From assembly GCF_003432485.1 (NCBI RefSeq), contig NZ_QVNQ01000010.1, positions 1 through 64,000 of the forward strand: a DNA stretch of 64,000 nucleotides, read 5' to 3'. This DNA comes from Actinomadura spongiicola (GTDB taxonomy: Bacteria; Actinomycetota; Actinomycetes; Streptosporangiales; Streptosporangiaceae). The translations under genes and the position numbers were made by a program. This document shows, piece by piece, positions 43,438-53,160 of the stretch. Every line of letters starts with the position of its first letter. Position 1 is the stretch's first letter. Below the pieces are notes generated by a model. That model did not search any database, was not told the DNA's origin, and worked only from the letters and a program-made list of their open reading frames with translations.

Positions 43438-44742
43438 ATGTTTCGCAGTGCGGTCACCAGGCGCTTACTGATCGCGCTCGCGATCACGGCGGTGGGCGTC
43501 GCCGCGGGCCGGATCGCCGGAGCCGGGCGGGTCGACGATCTCGTCGACGGAGAGGCCTACTTCTACGCCGTCACGGCACTGCTGGCCATCGGGTTGTACA
43601 GCAGCACACACGGCATCGAGCGCGGCCAGATGCGGACCGACCTGCGCACCGTGGTCCTGGCGGTCACCGTGGGAGTGCTGGCCAAGGCCGCGGTCATCAC
43701 CCTGGTGATGGTGGTGCTGTTCCCCGGGCCGGAGGCGTTGGTACTCGGCGTCGCCGTGGCACAGATCGATCCGCTGTCGGTCGCCGCGCTCCAGTCCTCC
43801 TCGCGGCTGTCCCCACGCGGCAAGTCGCTTCTGCTCGCGTGGGCGTCGTTCGACGACCCGGTGACGACGCTGCTCACCATCTACGCCGCCACCCTGTCCG
43901 TGGCGGTCCACGATCTCGGCCGCACCGACGCGCTCACCGAACTCCAGGGAGGCGGCCTCTCCGGGTTCGTGGCCGGGGCGGCCTTCAACGCGGCGTTCGC
44001 GGCTGTTGTCTGCGGGCTGTGGTGGCTGGTGCTGCGGCGTGTGCGGCCCGGTGGCGCGGCGGCGTTCACGGCCGGCTGCGTGCTGCTGCTGGTGGCGGCC
44101 GTCGTCGCGGTCTCCCAGTTCTGGATGCTCGGCGTCGCGATCGTCGGCCTGTTCGTCCGCCCGAGCCTCGCCGGGGCGCCCGAGGCGTTCGAACGCCGGA
44201 TCGGGCAGCTCACCCAGGTCGCCCTGCTTCTGGCGATCCTCGGTACGGGCTTCCTGCTGTCGATGCGCGTCCTGTTCGTCGCCGGTCTCGTCCTGGGCGT
44301 CACCGCCTACGCGGTCCACGCCGTCGTGAGCCTCCCCCTCACGCGAGGGCAGACCCCCGACGACCGGGTCCAGCTCGCGATCGCACAGCAGAACGGGATC
44401 ACGGCGATCGTGCTCTCGCTCCTGCTGGCCCCGGTGTTCCCCGAGGTGGTCGCGACCGTCACCCCCGCGATCGTCGTCATCAACGCGCTCCACGCCCTCT
44501 GCAACACCGCCTACAACCGCGCCGGTTCGTGGGCGGCGATTCGGGACAGGCTGCGGCCATCACCCAGCCGGTCATCGCGACAGGAACCCGCCCTCTACAT
44601 CAACGAGGCGGGTGCGGAAATCGCCTCACCGACGCAACCGGCGGCGGGGGCGTTCAACTGCGCGCCGATGCCGGCACAGCCCCAGCCCGGCGCACCCGCG
44701 TCGGCCGTTTCCCCTCCTCCCGCGCCGGACCCCGACGACTGA
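43438..44742 (+). CDS. Cation:proton antiporter (CPA1-like)
   Basis: 434 residues with about eleven membrane segments. VAVAQIDPLSVAALQSSSRLSP and LLAWASFDDPVTTLLTIYAATLS match the ion-binding core of CPA-type exchangers, including a D-P pair (FDDP) where CPA1/CPA2 proteins have a critical acidic residue. It should exchange protons for Na+ or K+ at the membrane. The C-terminal 60 residues are Pro-rich and hydrophilic. ATG 43438 follows GGGAG. Confidence 0.88.
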   Translation: MFRSAVTRRLLIALAITAVGVAAGRIAGAGRVDDLVDGEAYFYAVTALLAIGLYSSTHGIERGQMRTDLRTVVLAVTVGVLAKAAVITLVMVVLFPGPEALVLGVAVAQIDPLSVAALQSSSRLSPRGKSLLLAWASFDDPVTTLLTIYAATLSVAVHDLGRTDALTELQGGGLSGFVAGAAFNAAFAAVVCGLWWLVLRRVRPGGAAAFTAGCVLLLVAAVVAVSQFWMLGVAIVGLFVRPSLAGAPEAFERRIGQLTQVALLLAILGTGFLLSMRVLFVAGLVLGVTAYAVHAVVSLPLTRGQTPDDRVQLAIAQQNGITAIVLSLLLAPVFPEVVATVTPAIVVINALHALCNTAYNRAGSWAAIRDRLRPSPSRSSRQEPALYINEAGAEIASPTQPAAGAFNCAPMPAQPQPGAPASAVSPPPAPDPDD

Positions 44743-44755
44743 AGCCGCGCGCCGC

Positions 44756-45742
44756 TCAGTCCGCGATCGCCTTCGCCAGCGTGTTCAGCATCGTCTCCGC
44801 CACGGCGACCTTCGCCTGGTCGAGGGTGACGCCGATGAGCACCTTGTCGTCCTTCAACCGGTGGTAGTACAGCGCGCCGGCCTCGACGTCGAGCACCACA
44901 CGGTGCAGGCCGCCGCCGAGCAGCGGACGCAGCGTCTTGTCCAACCGGTGGACGGTGATGTAGGTCAGCTTGCCGATCCGCTCGTACTGCTTCCTGCGGT
45001 CGGCGTGATCGGTGCCGATCGTGAAGGAGCCCAGCCGGGGATGCCGGAGCAGGTCCGCCGACAGGCACAGGGAGGGACCCTCGAAAAGCGCCACGTAGTG
45101 CAGTGCCTCGGGGCTGAGGGCGGCGCGGAAATGGCCCTCCAGCCCGGGGCGGTGACTCCCCCTGTTGAACTCGTCGATGAACCGTTCGGTCTCGACCAGC
45201 TCATCCGGCTCGACCTCCACCTCGTACTCGCTCAGGAAGCCCCCGGTATTCGGGGTGCCGCCGTAGCCGCGGGCCAGGCGCACCTCGTCGCACAACTCCC
45301 CCATGGCGGTGTCGGCCTCGTCGACCGGAGCGTCCTCCAGGGACGCGCCCACCAGGTACTCGCCCGGGAACGGCGAGAAGTAGAACAGCGCGCCGTCCCC
45401 GACGTCGAACACGCAGCGGATCAGCCGCCCGTTTCGGACGGGCGTGAACGCCTTGTCGAGTCTGGCCACGATGTAGTGGAGTTGCTGCCCGTAGGCGTCC
45501 AGCGACGCGCGCTTGCGCTTGATCTCCTCGGGCGAGGAGAAACCGGGCACATCGGCCGACTCGAAGGTGTCCTGCCAGAACAGCTGGTTGCCGAAGACGT
45601 AGTACGAGACATGGTGCACCTTGCGCCGCTGGAGGACGGCCCGGCACCGCTCCTGAATCTTCCCGAGGCCGGGCCCGGACGCTCCCGATTGACCCTGGGT
45701 CACTATCGGTCCGGTGCCGTCCTCGGGGGGCGATTGCGTCAT
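44756..45742 (-). CDS. Hypothetical protein with an internal duplication, Fxs island
   Basis: 328 residues. Two copies of one domain: LHYIVARLDKAFTPVRNGRLIRCVFDVGDGALFYF...YLVGASLEDAPVDEADTAM near the middle and LTYITVHRLDKTLRPLLGGGLHRVVLDVEAGALYYH...VLIGVTLDQAKVAVAETML at the end. The repeats suggest a roadblock-like or ligand-binding fold, but I do not recognise a family. It follows fxsT by 40 bases on the same strand and probably belongs to its operon. Ends 13 bases from the convergent antiporter. Confidence 0.75.
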   Translation of the reverse strand: MTQSPPEDGTGPIVTQGQSGASGPGLGKIQERCRAVLQRRKVHHVSYYVFGNQLFWQDTFESADVPGFSSPEEIKRKRASLDAYGQQLHYIVARLDKAFTPVRNGRLIRCVFDVGDGALFYFSPFPGEYLVGASLEDAPVDEADTAMGELCDEVRLARGYGGTPNTGGFLSEYEVEVEPDELVETERFIDEFNRGSHRPGLEGHFRAALSPEALHYVALFEGPSLCLSADLLRHPRLGSFTIGTDHADRRKQYERIGKLTYITVHRLDKTLRPLLGGGLHRVVLDVEAGALYYHRLKDDKVLIGVTLDQAKVAVAETMLNTLAKAIAD

Positions 45743-45782
45743 CACGAACCCCCTTCTCCGCCCGCGTCGACGGGAACGTCGC

Positions 45783-48700
45783 TCACGTCGCTGGAATCTC
45801 AAGGTCGATGTCCTTGCGGAGACCGGCGTCCATACCGTTGTCGGCCCCGGTCTTCGCATGTTCGGATACCTGCAGGTTGGTGTAGGCGATCCCACGCAGG
45901 GGATGCCCCTCGGCCAGCAGCTTCCGGTAGCTGTCGAAGGCGTGCTTCTCGTGTTCGGCGGCCGCCGCGGGGTCGCCCGCGGCGGCCAGGGCGTTGGCGT
46001 AGCCGATCTCGGCGGCGAGCGCGAAGGGATGCGCCGGGCCCACACCGGTGTCGGGGTCGCTCAACGCCCGCCATGCCGCCTCACCGACCTGGCGGGCCTC
46101 GTCCAGCAGCCCGGCGCGACGCGCGTAAACGGCGAGGTCGGCCGCACAGGCCCACGCGAACGGATGCGTCTTGTCGAAGATCTTCTGAGCGAGGTCGAGG
46201 TTACGTCGGCCCTGATCGAGCGCGTCCTGGTACCGGTCGCGGGCGGCGTGGACGGCCGCGACGCTGACGGCGCAGGACAGGCTCTCCGGGTGCCGGCGAC
46301 CGTAGCGGAACTCGCTCGCCCGCCAGGTCTCGTAGATGCGATCCCACGCCGCGTCCGCGTCGCCCATGAGGCGAAGGGTGACCGCCAGTGCCTGGGCGGC
46401 CCGCAACGCCGTGGGGGAATCGCCTCCGGCACCGGCGCCCAACCTGTCCAGCGCCCTTTGCAGGGTGCTCCGGGCGTTGGCGTAGTCGCCCAGCTCCCGG
46501 TAGTCGATACCGATCCTGACCAGCGAGTGCCATGTCTCGGGAGCCTCCTCGCCGAGGACCCGGCGGCGGGTCTCATAGGTGGTGCGATCCAGATCGATGG
46601 CGGCTTCCGTGGCGCCGGTCAACAGGAACGCGAGCGCTAGGTTGTTGGCGGCCCGGAGGGTGTCGGGATGCTCGTCGCCGAGCCGTTCCCTGAACGCGGT
46701 CAGCGTCCGGTCGTCCAACTGCAGAGCCTCGGTGAACTTTCCCTCGGCGCGCAGGTCGGCGGCGAGGCTGCGCTGTATCTTCAGGCCGAGGAGACGATTC
46801 GACCGCAGCGCCTCCGCGTGCAGCTCGGCGGCCCTGTCGTCCCATGTCCGGGCCTGTTGGAACTGGCCGAGCCCGCGCAGCGCGTTGGCGAGTTGGACGA
46901 GCAGTTCCAGCCGGTACCGGTCGCCCTCGCCGAAGTCCTTCGTCCAGCGGTCCCGGAGCCGCGCGGCGAGTTCCACCGCCACTGGCAGGTCGTTGTTCAT
47001 GTAGAGGTATCTGACCTGGTATACGGCCCAGGCGCGGACGGCAGGGGGCGCGTCGGCCGTGTCGCCGATCTCGCAGGCCTCCACATGGCGCTGCAACTCC
47101 TCATGACGCCACTCCCGGACGGGACCGGTCAAGTCCTCGCCCGGCATGAAGGCGGCCAGCACGAGCTGCGCCGCAGCCCTGGCCTCGGCGCGCTCGGTGT
47201 CCGACATCCCGGCGCGGAGGGTGCGCAGGGTGTGCTGATGGACGCAGAGCCGGTCGAGCTGTTGGTCGACCTGGGCCAGGGAGTACCGCTTGACCATCTG
47301 CACGACCTCGTCGACGGTGAGGTCCTCGCCCACGCTCAGGTCATGTCGCCTGATCTGCTCGCGCATCTCGGCGGAGCGGACCAGTTCCATGGCCACGCCG
47401 TCGGACGACAGGTACGAGCAGACGCGCAGCAGCCACACCGCCCCCGGTAGCTCACCGGCCAGCCGCTCCAGTGACAACTCGGCGGTGCGCTCGGCGGTGG
47501 CCTCTCCCTTCGCGACCGGGGTGGCGTCGAGCGCCTTGAGGTACTGGTCGACCAACGCGTCGGGCGATTGTTCGAGGGACAGGCCGTCCTCGTCCCGCGC
47601 GGTGGCCAACCTTTCGGCGACCCAGCCGCCCGCCTTGTCGACGGAGTGCGGATGGTCCCCGAGCCGTTCGGCGACCCGCCCGGCCCGCCCTTCGGTGATG
47701 AGGCCGCGGCCGACACGCTCCCGGAAGAGTTCGACGCTCTCGGCGCGAGAGAACCGCTCGACCCGGATGGTGACGTGCTCGGCCGCCCAGCTCGGATTCT
47801 GGGTGGTCACGAGGAGGTCTCCGCGTCCGCCGGTGGGGAACAGAGCGGCCAGGTCGGTCGGCTCGTCGGCCGCGTCGTAGATCAGTAGCCATGGGCTGTG
47901 GTCGCCCTGGCTCAGCGCGTCCAGCGTCACCGCCACCGCGTCGTGCGCCGAGGCGTCCGCGTCGATCTTCAGTCGGGGAAGCAGCCGCGCCAACTCGGTC
48001 CGCGCCTGGCGCACCTCCTTCGCGCAGATCCACCAGATCAGCTCGTAGTCGGAGGCGAACCGGGCGGCGTACTCCGCCGCGATGCTGGTCTTGCCGATCC
48101 CGGTGGGCCCGGTCAGCACGACGGGCCGACCGGTTCCCCGGCCGGCGCGCAGTTTCAGGCGCAGATCGTCCAGAACGCCGGTCCGCCCGATGAAGAACTG
48201 CTGGGGCGCGCTGACCTTGCGGACGCGCGGACGTCGCTTCGGGAACCGGGGCATCTCCGGAAGCTTCGCGCTCACCGTCACCGGTTGGTCAAGGAAGCTG
48301 AAGTGCCGGAGAAGGTCCCGGCGGACGCCCTGCTCATCGTCGCCGTGCGGTACCAGGTCGATGTCGATGGCCGAGCGCAGCACCTCGTTCGTCGGACCCT
48401 CGCTGACCCGGATTCCGACCAGCCGGTGACCGGTACCGCTCTTCGAATGCCGGTCCGCGATCAACGCGGTGGCCGTGTCGAGTTCCGGGGCCTTCTGAAG
48501 GCGCGGCGACAGCAACAGGACGGTGGTGTCGACGGGGGCGTCGCCCCGCCCGATCCTGGCGTTCAGCCCGACGCGTCTAAAGATCGCCTCGATCCATTCC
48601 GCCCAGGGGGCATCGGCCCCACAGGAGACGATCTCCAGGTCGAAGGCGTCGTTCGTGGGCTGGGAGGTCATGAACCGCCGCAGCTTGAGCCGGTCCGCCG

Positions 48701-49709
48701 GCGGCAGCGGCTTCAGCTCGATGGTGTCGTCCTCGGTGATGGCCTGGGTCAGCGCCTCGAACGCCTTCAGCGTCGTCCCCGCCTCATAGGGGCTCTCGGC
48801 GGCGGCGGAGATGATGGGGAGGCTCGCGAGGGCGGGTGAGTGAGGCACCGTGACCCTGCCCCAGTACCGTTCTCGTTCGATCTCGTCGGGCTCGTCCAGG
48901 AGCCTCCCGTAGAAGTTGTGGGCGAGGCGTTTGGCGTTCTGGGTGGACGTGTGGTCGTCGCCCATCGGCACCGGCAGCACGCGGACGGCGCCTTTGCCGG
49001 AGCCTTCCGTACGACTCCTCAGGTCCCACGCCATCTGGGCACCGTCGCCGATCGTCTCGGGGAAACCGAGCCGGAAGCAGCACACCAGTACGTCGGCGAG
49101 ATGAACCACGCACAGGCGTGCGAGGGTCGCCCTGCCCGGGAGGTTGTCGATCAGGACGTAGTCGTACCCGCTGCCGAGCAGTTCGGTGCGCAGCGCGGTG
49201 AGGAAGTGGTGGCCGTGCCTGCTCTCGGCGAAGTCGTCCCAGGCGAACCGCTCGGCTTCGGCCCAGTAGGTGTCGGTGTCCCGCCTGCCCGCACCGAGAT
49301 GGGCCAGCTTTCCGGTCAGACCCTTCTTGGTATCGGGCACCGGCCAGTCGAGCGTGACGATATGGTCGCGCACCCCATGGTTCCGCCAGAGCGCGTCGAG
49401 GTCCGGCGTGAGACTCTGCCGGCCCTGTTCCGCGTGGGCGCGCTGATAATCGCGCAGGACGTCCAGCAGACCCTCTTGCCGGCCGGGAACGTCCTTGTTC
49501 GCGAACAACTTCGCGAGGTACTGATCCACTACGGGCAACTGATCCCCGATGGCCAAATCGACGATCAGGACATTCTTGCCGGCGCTGGACAATATCCAGG
49601 CCACGTTCGCGAGTGCGAAGGAACATCCGATTCCCGCCTGACTTCCATGGAAGCCGACGATCTTCGCCTGGGACACCGTCGCGTGCGGCTCGTTCTGATC
49701 TGACGTCAC
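45783..49709 (-). CDS. fxsT: FxSxx-COOH system tetratricopeptide repeat protein FxsT
   Basis: 1308 residues, three parts. Residues 1-340 are a ParA/MinD-like NTPase fold, but the usual KGGTGRT loop is replaced by SQAGIGCS, so this part probably does not hydrolyse ATP. Around 350-480 is a TIR-like stretch (VSCGADAPWAEWIEAIFRRVGL). An NB-ARC-type NTPase follows with an intact GPTGIGKTSIAAEYA loop and LLIYDAADEP; it is followed by WHD-like text and about ten C-terminal TPRs. FxsT proteins are hallmarks of FxSxx-COOH clusters, with unknown role in sensing or assembling the peptide machinery. Confidence 0.93.
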   Translation of the reverse strand: MTSDQNEPHATVSQAKIVGFHGSQAGIGCSFALANVAWILSSAGKNVLIVDLAIGDQLPVVDQYLAKLFANKDVPGRQEGLLDVLRDYQRAHAEQGRQSLTPDLDALWRNHGVRDHIVTLDWPVPDTKKGLTGKLAHLGAGRRDTDTYWAEAERFAWDDFAESRHGHHFLTALRTELLGSGYDYVLIDNLPGRATLARLCVVHLADVLVCCFRLGFPETIGDGAQMAWDLRSRTEGSGKGAVRVLPVPMGDDHTSTQNAKRLAHNFYGRLLDEPDEIERERYWGRVTVPHSPALASLPIISAAAESPYEAGTTLKAFEALTQAITEDDTIELKPLPPADRLKLRRFMTSQPTNDAFDLEIVSCGADAPWAEWIEAIFRRVGLNARIGRGDAPVDTTVLLLSPRLQKAPELDTATALIADRHSKSGTGHRLVGIRVSEGPTNEVLRSAIDIDLVPHGDDEQGVRRDLLRHFSFLDQPVTVSAKLPEMPRFPKRRPRVRKVSAPQQFFIGRTGVLDDLRLKLRAGRGTGRPVVLTGPTGIGKTSIAAEYAARFASDYELIWWICAKEVRQARTELARLLPRLKIDADASAHDAVAVTLDALSQGDHSPWLLIYDAADEPTDLAALFPTGGRGDLLVTTQNPSWAAEHVTIRVERFSRAESVELFRERVGRGLITEGRAGRVAERLGDHPHSVDKAGGWVAERLATARDEDGLSLEQSPDALVDQYLKALDATPVAKGEATAERTAELSLERLAGELPGAVWLLRVCSYLSSDGVAMELVRSAEMREQIRRHDLSVGEDLTVDEVVQMVKRYSLAQVDQQLDRLCVHQHTLRTLRAGMSDTERAEARAAAQLVLAAFMPGEDLTGPVREWRHEELQRHVEACEIGDTADAPPAVRAWAVYQVRYLYMNNDLPVAVELAARLRDRWTKDFGEGDRYRLELLVQLANALRGLGQFQQARTWDDRAAELHAEALRSNRLLGLKIQRSLAADLRAEGKFTEALQLDDRTLTAFRERLGDEHPDTLRAANNLALAFLLTGATEAAIDLDRTTYETRRRVLGEEAPETWHSLVRIGIDYRELGDYANARSTLQRALDRLGAGAGGDSPTALRAAQALAVTLRLMGDADAAWDRIYETWRASEFRYGRRHPESLSCAVSVAAVHAARDRYQDALDQGRRNLDLAQKIFDKTHPFAWACAADLAVYARRAGLLDEARQVGEAAWRALSDPDTGVGPAHPFALAAEIGYANALAAAGDPAAAAEHEKHAFDSYRKLLAEGHPLRGIAYTNLQVSEHAKTGADNGMDAGLRKDIDLEIPAT

Positions 49710-50071
49710 CTTCGCCCCCGCCCTGGGACCTCAAGTGCACAACGGTTCTGGGAAAAATCTAGTGATAGGCATCATATATCCAGGTGGCGCCGCTGTTCAC
49801 CTGCAACGGTCATCCCGGTAAACGGTCGGGTTTCGACTGATTTCGGTCGCCCAAAATATGTTACCTTTGGCCACAGTCGGCCTACCGGCTGGGTTTGCGG
49901 CCCACGGTGTGCGGTAATGGTTTGTGTTCGCTGTCGCAGACGATGCCTTTTCGTGTTTTCCAGCCGAAGGGCGGCTGGTCCCCTACGATGGTCGTGACGA
50001 GTGAACGGCCGCCCCCGGCCCTCCACCCCGGACACTCCAGTGCCGTGCCCGTTCGTGGACTGCGAGGTCAC
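49710..50071. other. Divergent control region of the Fxs island
   Basis: 362 bases between fxsT and fxsC. It is locally AT-rich (a run near 49755-49780 and another near 49850-49875) and must contain at least two divergent promoters. I see no inverted repeat that I would call an operator. Confidence 0.5.
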
Positions 50072-51103
50072 GTGAAGACTTCCTTCCTCACCAGCTACGC
50101 CGGAGGCGAGGATCGGGCCTGGGTCCGTCGGTTTCACAACGATCTCGAAAATGAGATTCGCGGTCGGCTCGGGCCGTTCATCGAAGGCGTCCTGATCGAG
50201 CCGGGCGGCGACTCCGTCCGGGCGGCCTCCCAGGCTCCGGCACTGGTGTCGCTGATCTCCCCCACCCACTTTCGCGACCTGCGCTGCGGGCACGAATGGG
50301 CGATCTTCACCGAGCGATTGGCACGCGTCCCGCGGGAGCGCGATCGGTGTCTGATCACCGTGCGATGGTGCGCGCCGCTGGACGCCGAAACGGACCTGCC
50401 CGACACCGTCCGACCGATGCCCGGTTTCTGGACGCGGGTCGACGCCGAACCCTACGCCACGCGCGGGCTGCTGCACCTCATGCGCACCCGGGAACTCGAC
50501 GGGGCGGGCGGCTACTACGCGGTCGTGAACGCGGTCGCGGCCCGCGTCCTGGACGCCGGACGGGCGGGGCTCGGACCGCTGGACGAGGCGACGGCGATGA
50601 CCGTCCGACCGGCCTTCGGGACGGCCTTCGGCTCGCGGGTTCCGGCCACCGCGCGGGCAGCGGCGGCGCAGTCCACCGAACCGGACCAACCCCCGCGCAC
50701 CGTGGCGATCAACTATGTCGGGGCGGACCAGCCCTGGGCCGACTATCTACGCCATCTCCTGCAATCACACGACTACGAGGTCGAACTGGTGCGCTGGAAC
50801 GCCGGTCTGGCCGAGCGTCTGAGCGAATCGGTCGCCAGGGCCCGCGACAGTGCCGAACGCGTCGTCACCGTGCTCTCCCGAAATTTCGTCGCCCCGCATA
50901 TGGCGGCCCCGGTCCCCGAGGGGAGCGTCGACTTCGAAGAGGAACTCACCGGGGCTTCGGAAGACGGCCCGCCGGTCATTCCGGTACAGGTCGACAACGG
51001 TCCGCTGCCGGGCGGGCTGAGCGGGCGCGTCATTCGCATGTCCGGCCTCGACGAGGCCGTGATCAGGATGTTCCTGGACGCGGTCCGACGACGCACCGCC
51101 TGA
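50072..51103 (+). CDS. fxsC: TIR-like protein FxsC
   Basis: 343 residues. Two TIR-like regions: SFLTSYAGGEDRAWVRRFHNDL and SLISPTHFRDLRCGHEWAIFTERL in the first, and VAINYVGADQPWADYLRHLLQSHDYEVEL with VVTVLSRNFVAPHM in the second. FxsC is a recurrent member of FxSxx-COOH clusters. NAD-cleaving glutamate is not obvious in either part. GTG 50072 was chosen because GAGG lies just upstream; an in-frame ATG-type extension to 49895 is not protein-like. Confidence 0.9.
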   Translation: MKTSFLTSYAGGEDRAWVRRFHNDLENEIRGRLGPFIEGVLIEPGGDSVRAASQAPALVSLISPTHFRDLRCGHEWAIFTERLARVPRERDRCLITVRWCAPLDAETDLPDTVRPMPGFWTRVDAEPYATRGLLHLMRTRELDGAGGYYAVVNAVAARVLDAGRAGLGPLDEATAMTVRPAFGTAFGSRVPATARAAAAQSTEPDQPPRTVAINYVGADQPWADYLRHLLQSHDYEVELVRWNAGLAERLSESVARARDSAERVVTVLSRNFVAPHMAAPVPEGSVDFEEELTGASEDGPPVIPVQVDNGPLPGGLSGRVIRMSGLDEAVIRMFLDAVRRRTA

Positions 51104-51119
51104 ACCGATCCGAGATTCC

Positions 51120-52181
51120 ATGACCCCGCACCCGTCGTCCGTACCTGAGCGTATCCGCGCCCCGGGCGTCCCGCCGCCCGTCTGCAACCGCGCCCCGCGC
51201 GACCCGCGCTTCGCCGGACGCGACGACGCGCTCGAAGAGGTCGGCGAGCTGCTGCGGGACCGGCCCGTGCTGATCACCGACGCGGAGGGGATGGAGCGCT
51301 CGGGCAAGAGCGCGTTCGCGCTGGAGTACTGCCACCGTTTCGGGCAGCGCTACGAGGTGATCTGGTGGTTCGACGCCCGCGCGCCGACCGGCCTGGCCGC
51401 CCAGGTCGACTCCCTCCGGCGGAAGACCGGCGCGGCGTTCACGGCCGACCCGTCGTGGCTGACCGTCTACGACGGAGTCCGCACGTTCGGGGAACTGGAC
51501 GGCCATCTGCCCGGCGGGCGGGGACACGTCCTGATCACCTGTGCGGACGGGCTCGCGCAGGCCAACGGCGTCCGTCCGTACCCGCTGGGGCCGCTGAACC
51601 CCCCGGAGTCCGTCCTGCTGCTGACGGGGAAGGCCCCCACCCTGAACCCGGCCCAGGCCGCCCGGCTCGCCGATGCCCTCGGCCACCGCCCGGCGCCGCT
51701 CAGCGAGATGGGAGAGCTGCTGCTGGAGAATCCGGACCTCGACGTGGACGTCTGCCTCGCCCTGATCGGCATCGGCCGCTCGACGGCCACGCCCGCACCC
51801 GGTCCACTCGCACCGGTGTCGGTGTCCGTCCCGGTTCCGCGACCGCGGTCTCCCGGCACCGGCGAACAGGACCCGGGCGGGGTCGTGAGCGCGTCGCTGC
51901 GGGAACAACTCATCGACGCGCTACGCGAGATCGAGGAGCTGACCACCGATTTCGATGAATGGATCAAGAACATCGAAGATCAGGTCGGGTTGCCGATCGA
52001 CACCTCGGGATCCCATATCAGGGTGAGACTGAGTAAACTCATCCGCCGGAGCCTGCGGCACAAGGACGCCTCGATTCTCGTCCAAATGCCCGCCACGCTG
52101 CGAATCGTGGCCAAAAATGATCCTGCACTCCCCAAAGTGGAGGAGCTCATCGACGCCATGAAAAAGATCAGTTTCCCCTGA
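51120..52181 (+). CDS. NTPase-like protein with shared C-terminal EAD-like domain
   Basis: 353 residues. The N-terminal part (FAGRDDALEEVGELLRDRPVLITDAEGMERSGKSAFALEYCHRF) is an NB-ARC-like start with a Walker A of the form GMERSGKSA, here lacking a full second half. From residue 257 there is a domain of about 97 residues (LREQLIDALREIEELTTDFDEWI...NDPALPKVEELIDAMKKI) that is repeated at the C-terminus of the next gene. Domains like this link NTPases and TIR proteins in conflict systems (effector-associated domains). Confidence 0.8.
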   Translation: MTPHPSSVPERIRAPGVPPPVCNRAPRDPRFAGRDDALEEVGELLRDRPVLITDAEGMERSGKSAFALEYCHRFGQRYEVIWWFDARAPTGLAAQVDSLRRKTGAAFTADPSWLTVYDGVRTFGELDGHLPGGRGHVLITCADGLAQANGVRPYPLGPLNPPESVLLLTGKAPTLNPAQAARLADALGHRPAPLSEMGELLLENPDLDVDVCLALIGIGRSTATPAPGPLAPVSVSVPVPRPRSPGTGEQDPGGVVSASLREQLIDALREIEELTTDFDEWIKNIEDQVGLPIDTSGSHIRVRLSKLIRRSLRHKDASILVQMPATLRIVAKNDPALPKVEELIDAMKKISFP

Positions 52182-52208
52182 ACGGCCGTCGCCCCCGGAA
52201 GGATGCCG

Positions 52209-53126
52209 ATGCCCGAGACCCCCTACGCCTTCTTCCTCAGTTATGCGCGTGGTGTCGACGAGAACCTGGTCGCCGAGTTCTTCAACGATCTCGAGTTCGA
52301 GGTGCGGCTGCCGCTCGGTCGTGATCGAAAGAACGTCGGCTTCCTCGACCGCGAGGGCATGTATCCCGGCGACGACTGGAAGACGGTGCTCATCGACCGG
52401 GCCCGCACCGCGCGTTCGATGATCGCGTTACTTTCCACCGACTACGGCAAGAGCGGCTGGTGCGGGCGGGAATGGGCGATCTTCACCGAGCGGATCGGCC
52501 GCGTGGCCACCGCCCCGGACGCCGAGCCCGTCCGGTGCCTGATACCGCTGCGCTGGTCGGCGGCCGCGGACCAGCCCGAAGTGGTCACACGGTTGCAGAA
52601 CACCCACCGCAGCCTCGGCGACGACCTGCTGATCGACCTCAAACGCGTCGGCGGCAAGCCCTATTTCAACGCGCTCAAGACGATCGCCGCATGGATCGTC
52701 GAGGCCGACCGGTCGGCCCTGCCGCCGCTCGACCGGGCCGAGGCCGCCGCCGTGCGGCCCGCGTTCGGCGACGTCTACTCGTCGGTGTCGCCGCCTGCGC
52801 CGCCCGTCCCGTCCCGTGGCACGGTCCCGGCGGAGCTGCGTGCGCGTCTCGTCCACGCGCTGTACCTGGTGGAGCCGCTCCGGGACTCGGGCGGAATCCA
52901 CGCCTGGATCAGGGAGATGGAGATTCGACTCGGCCCGCTCAACATCAAGGACGGATCGCCCATGGTGATGCTGGCCGGTGTGGTGCGGCGCGCGATCCAG
53001 CATCCGGACGCGGCCATGCTGGACGAGATGACGGCCACACTGGAGATCTCGGCCTACAACGAACCCGCGCTGCCACGCGTGACCGAACTCATCCGGCAGA
53101 TCAAAGAGTGGCGTTATCCATCCTGA
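52209..53126 (+). CDS. TIR-domain protein with shared C-terminal EAD-like domain
   Basis: 305 residues. The N-terminal TIR region reads FFLSYARGVDENLVAEFFNDLEFEVR, VGFLDREGMYPGDDW and CGREWAIFTERI. The last 98 residues (LRARLVHALYLVEPLRDSGGIHAWI...NEPALPRVTELIRQIKEW) match the C-terminus of the preceding gene. GGAAGG lies six bases before ATG 52209; ATG 52203 is too close to it. It probably docks to the upstream NTPase through the shared domain. Confidence 0.85.
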   Translation: MPETPYAFFLSYARGVDENLVAEFFNDLEFEVRLPLGRDRKNVGFLDREGMYPGDDWKTVLIDRARTARSMIALLSTDYGKSGWCGREWAIFTERIGRVATAPDAEPVRCLIPLRWSAAADQPEVVTRLQNTHRSLGDDLLIDLKRVGGKPYFNALKTIAAWIVEADRSALPPLDRAEAAAVRPAFGDVYSSVSPPAPPVPSRGTVPAELRARLVHALYLVEPLRDSGGIHAWIREMEIRLGPLNIKDGSPMVMLAGVVRRAIQHPDAAMLDEMTATLEISAYNEPALPRVTELIRQIKEWRYPS

Positions 53127-53160
53127 TCATGGACACGGCCGGATTCGGCCATTGGCACGG

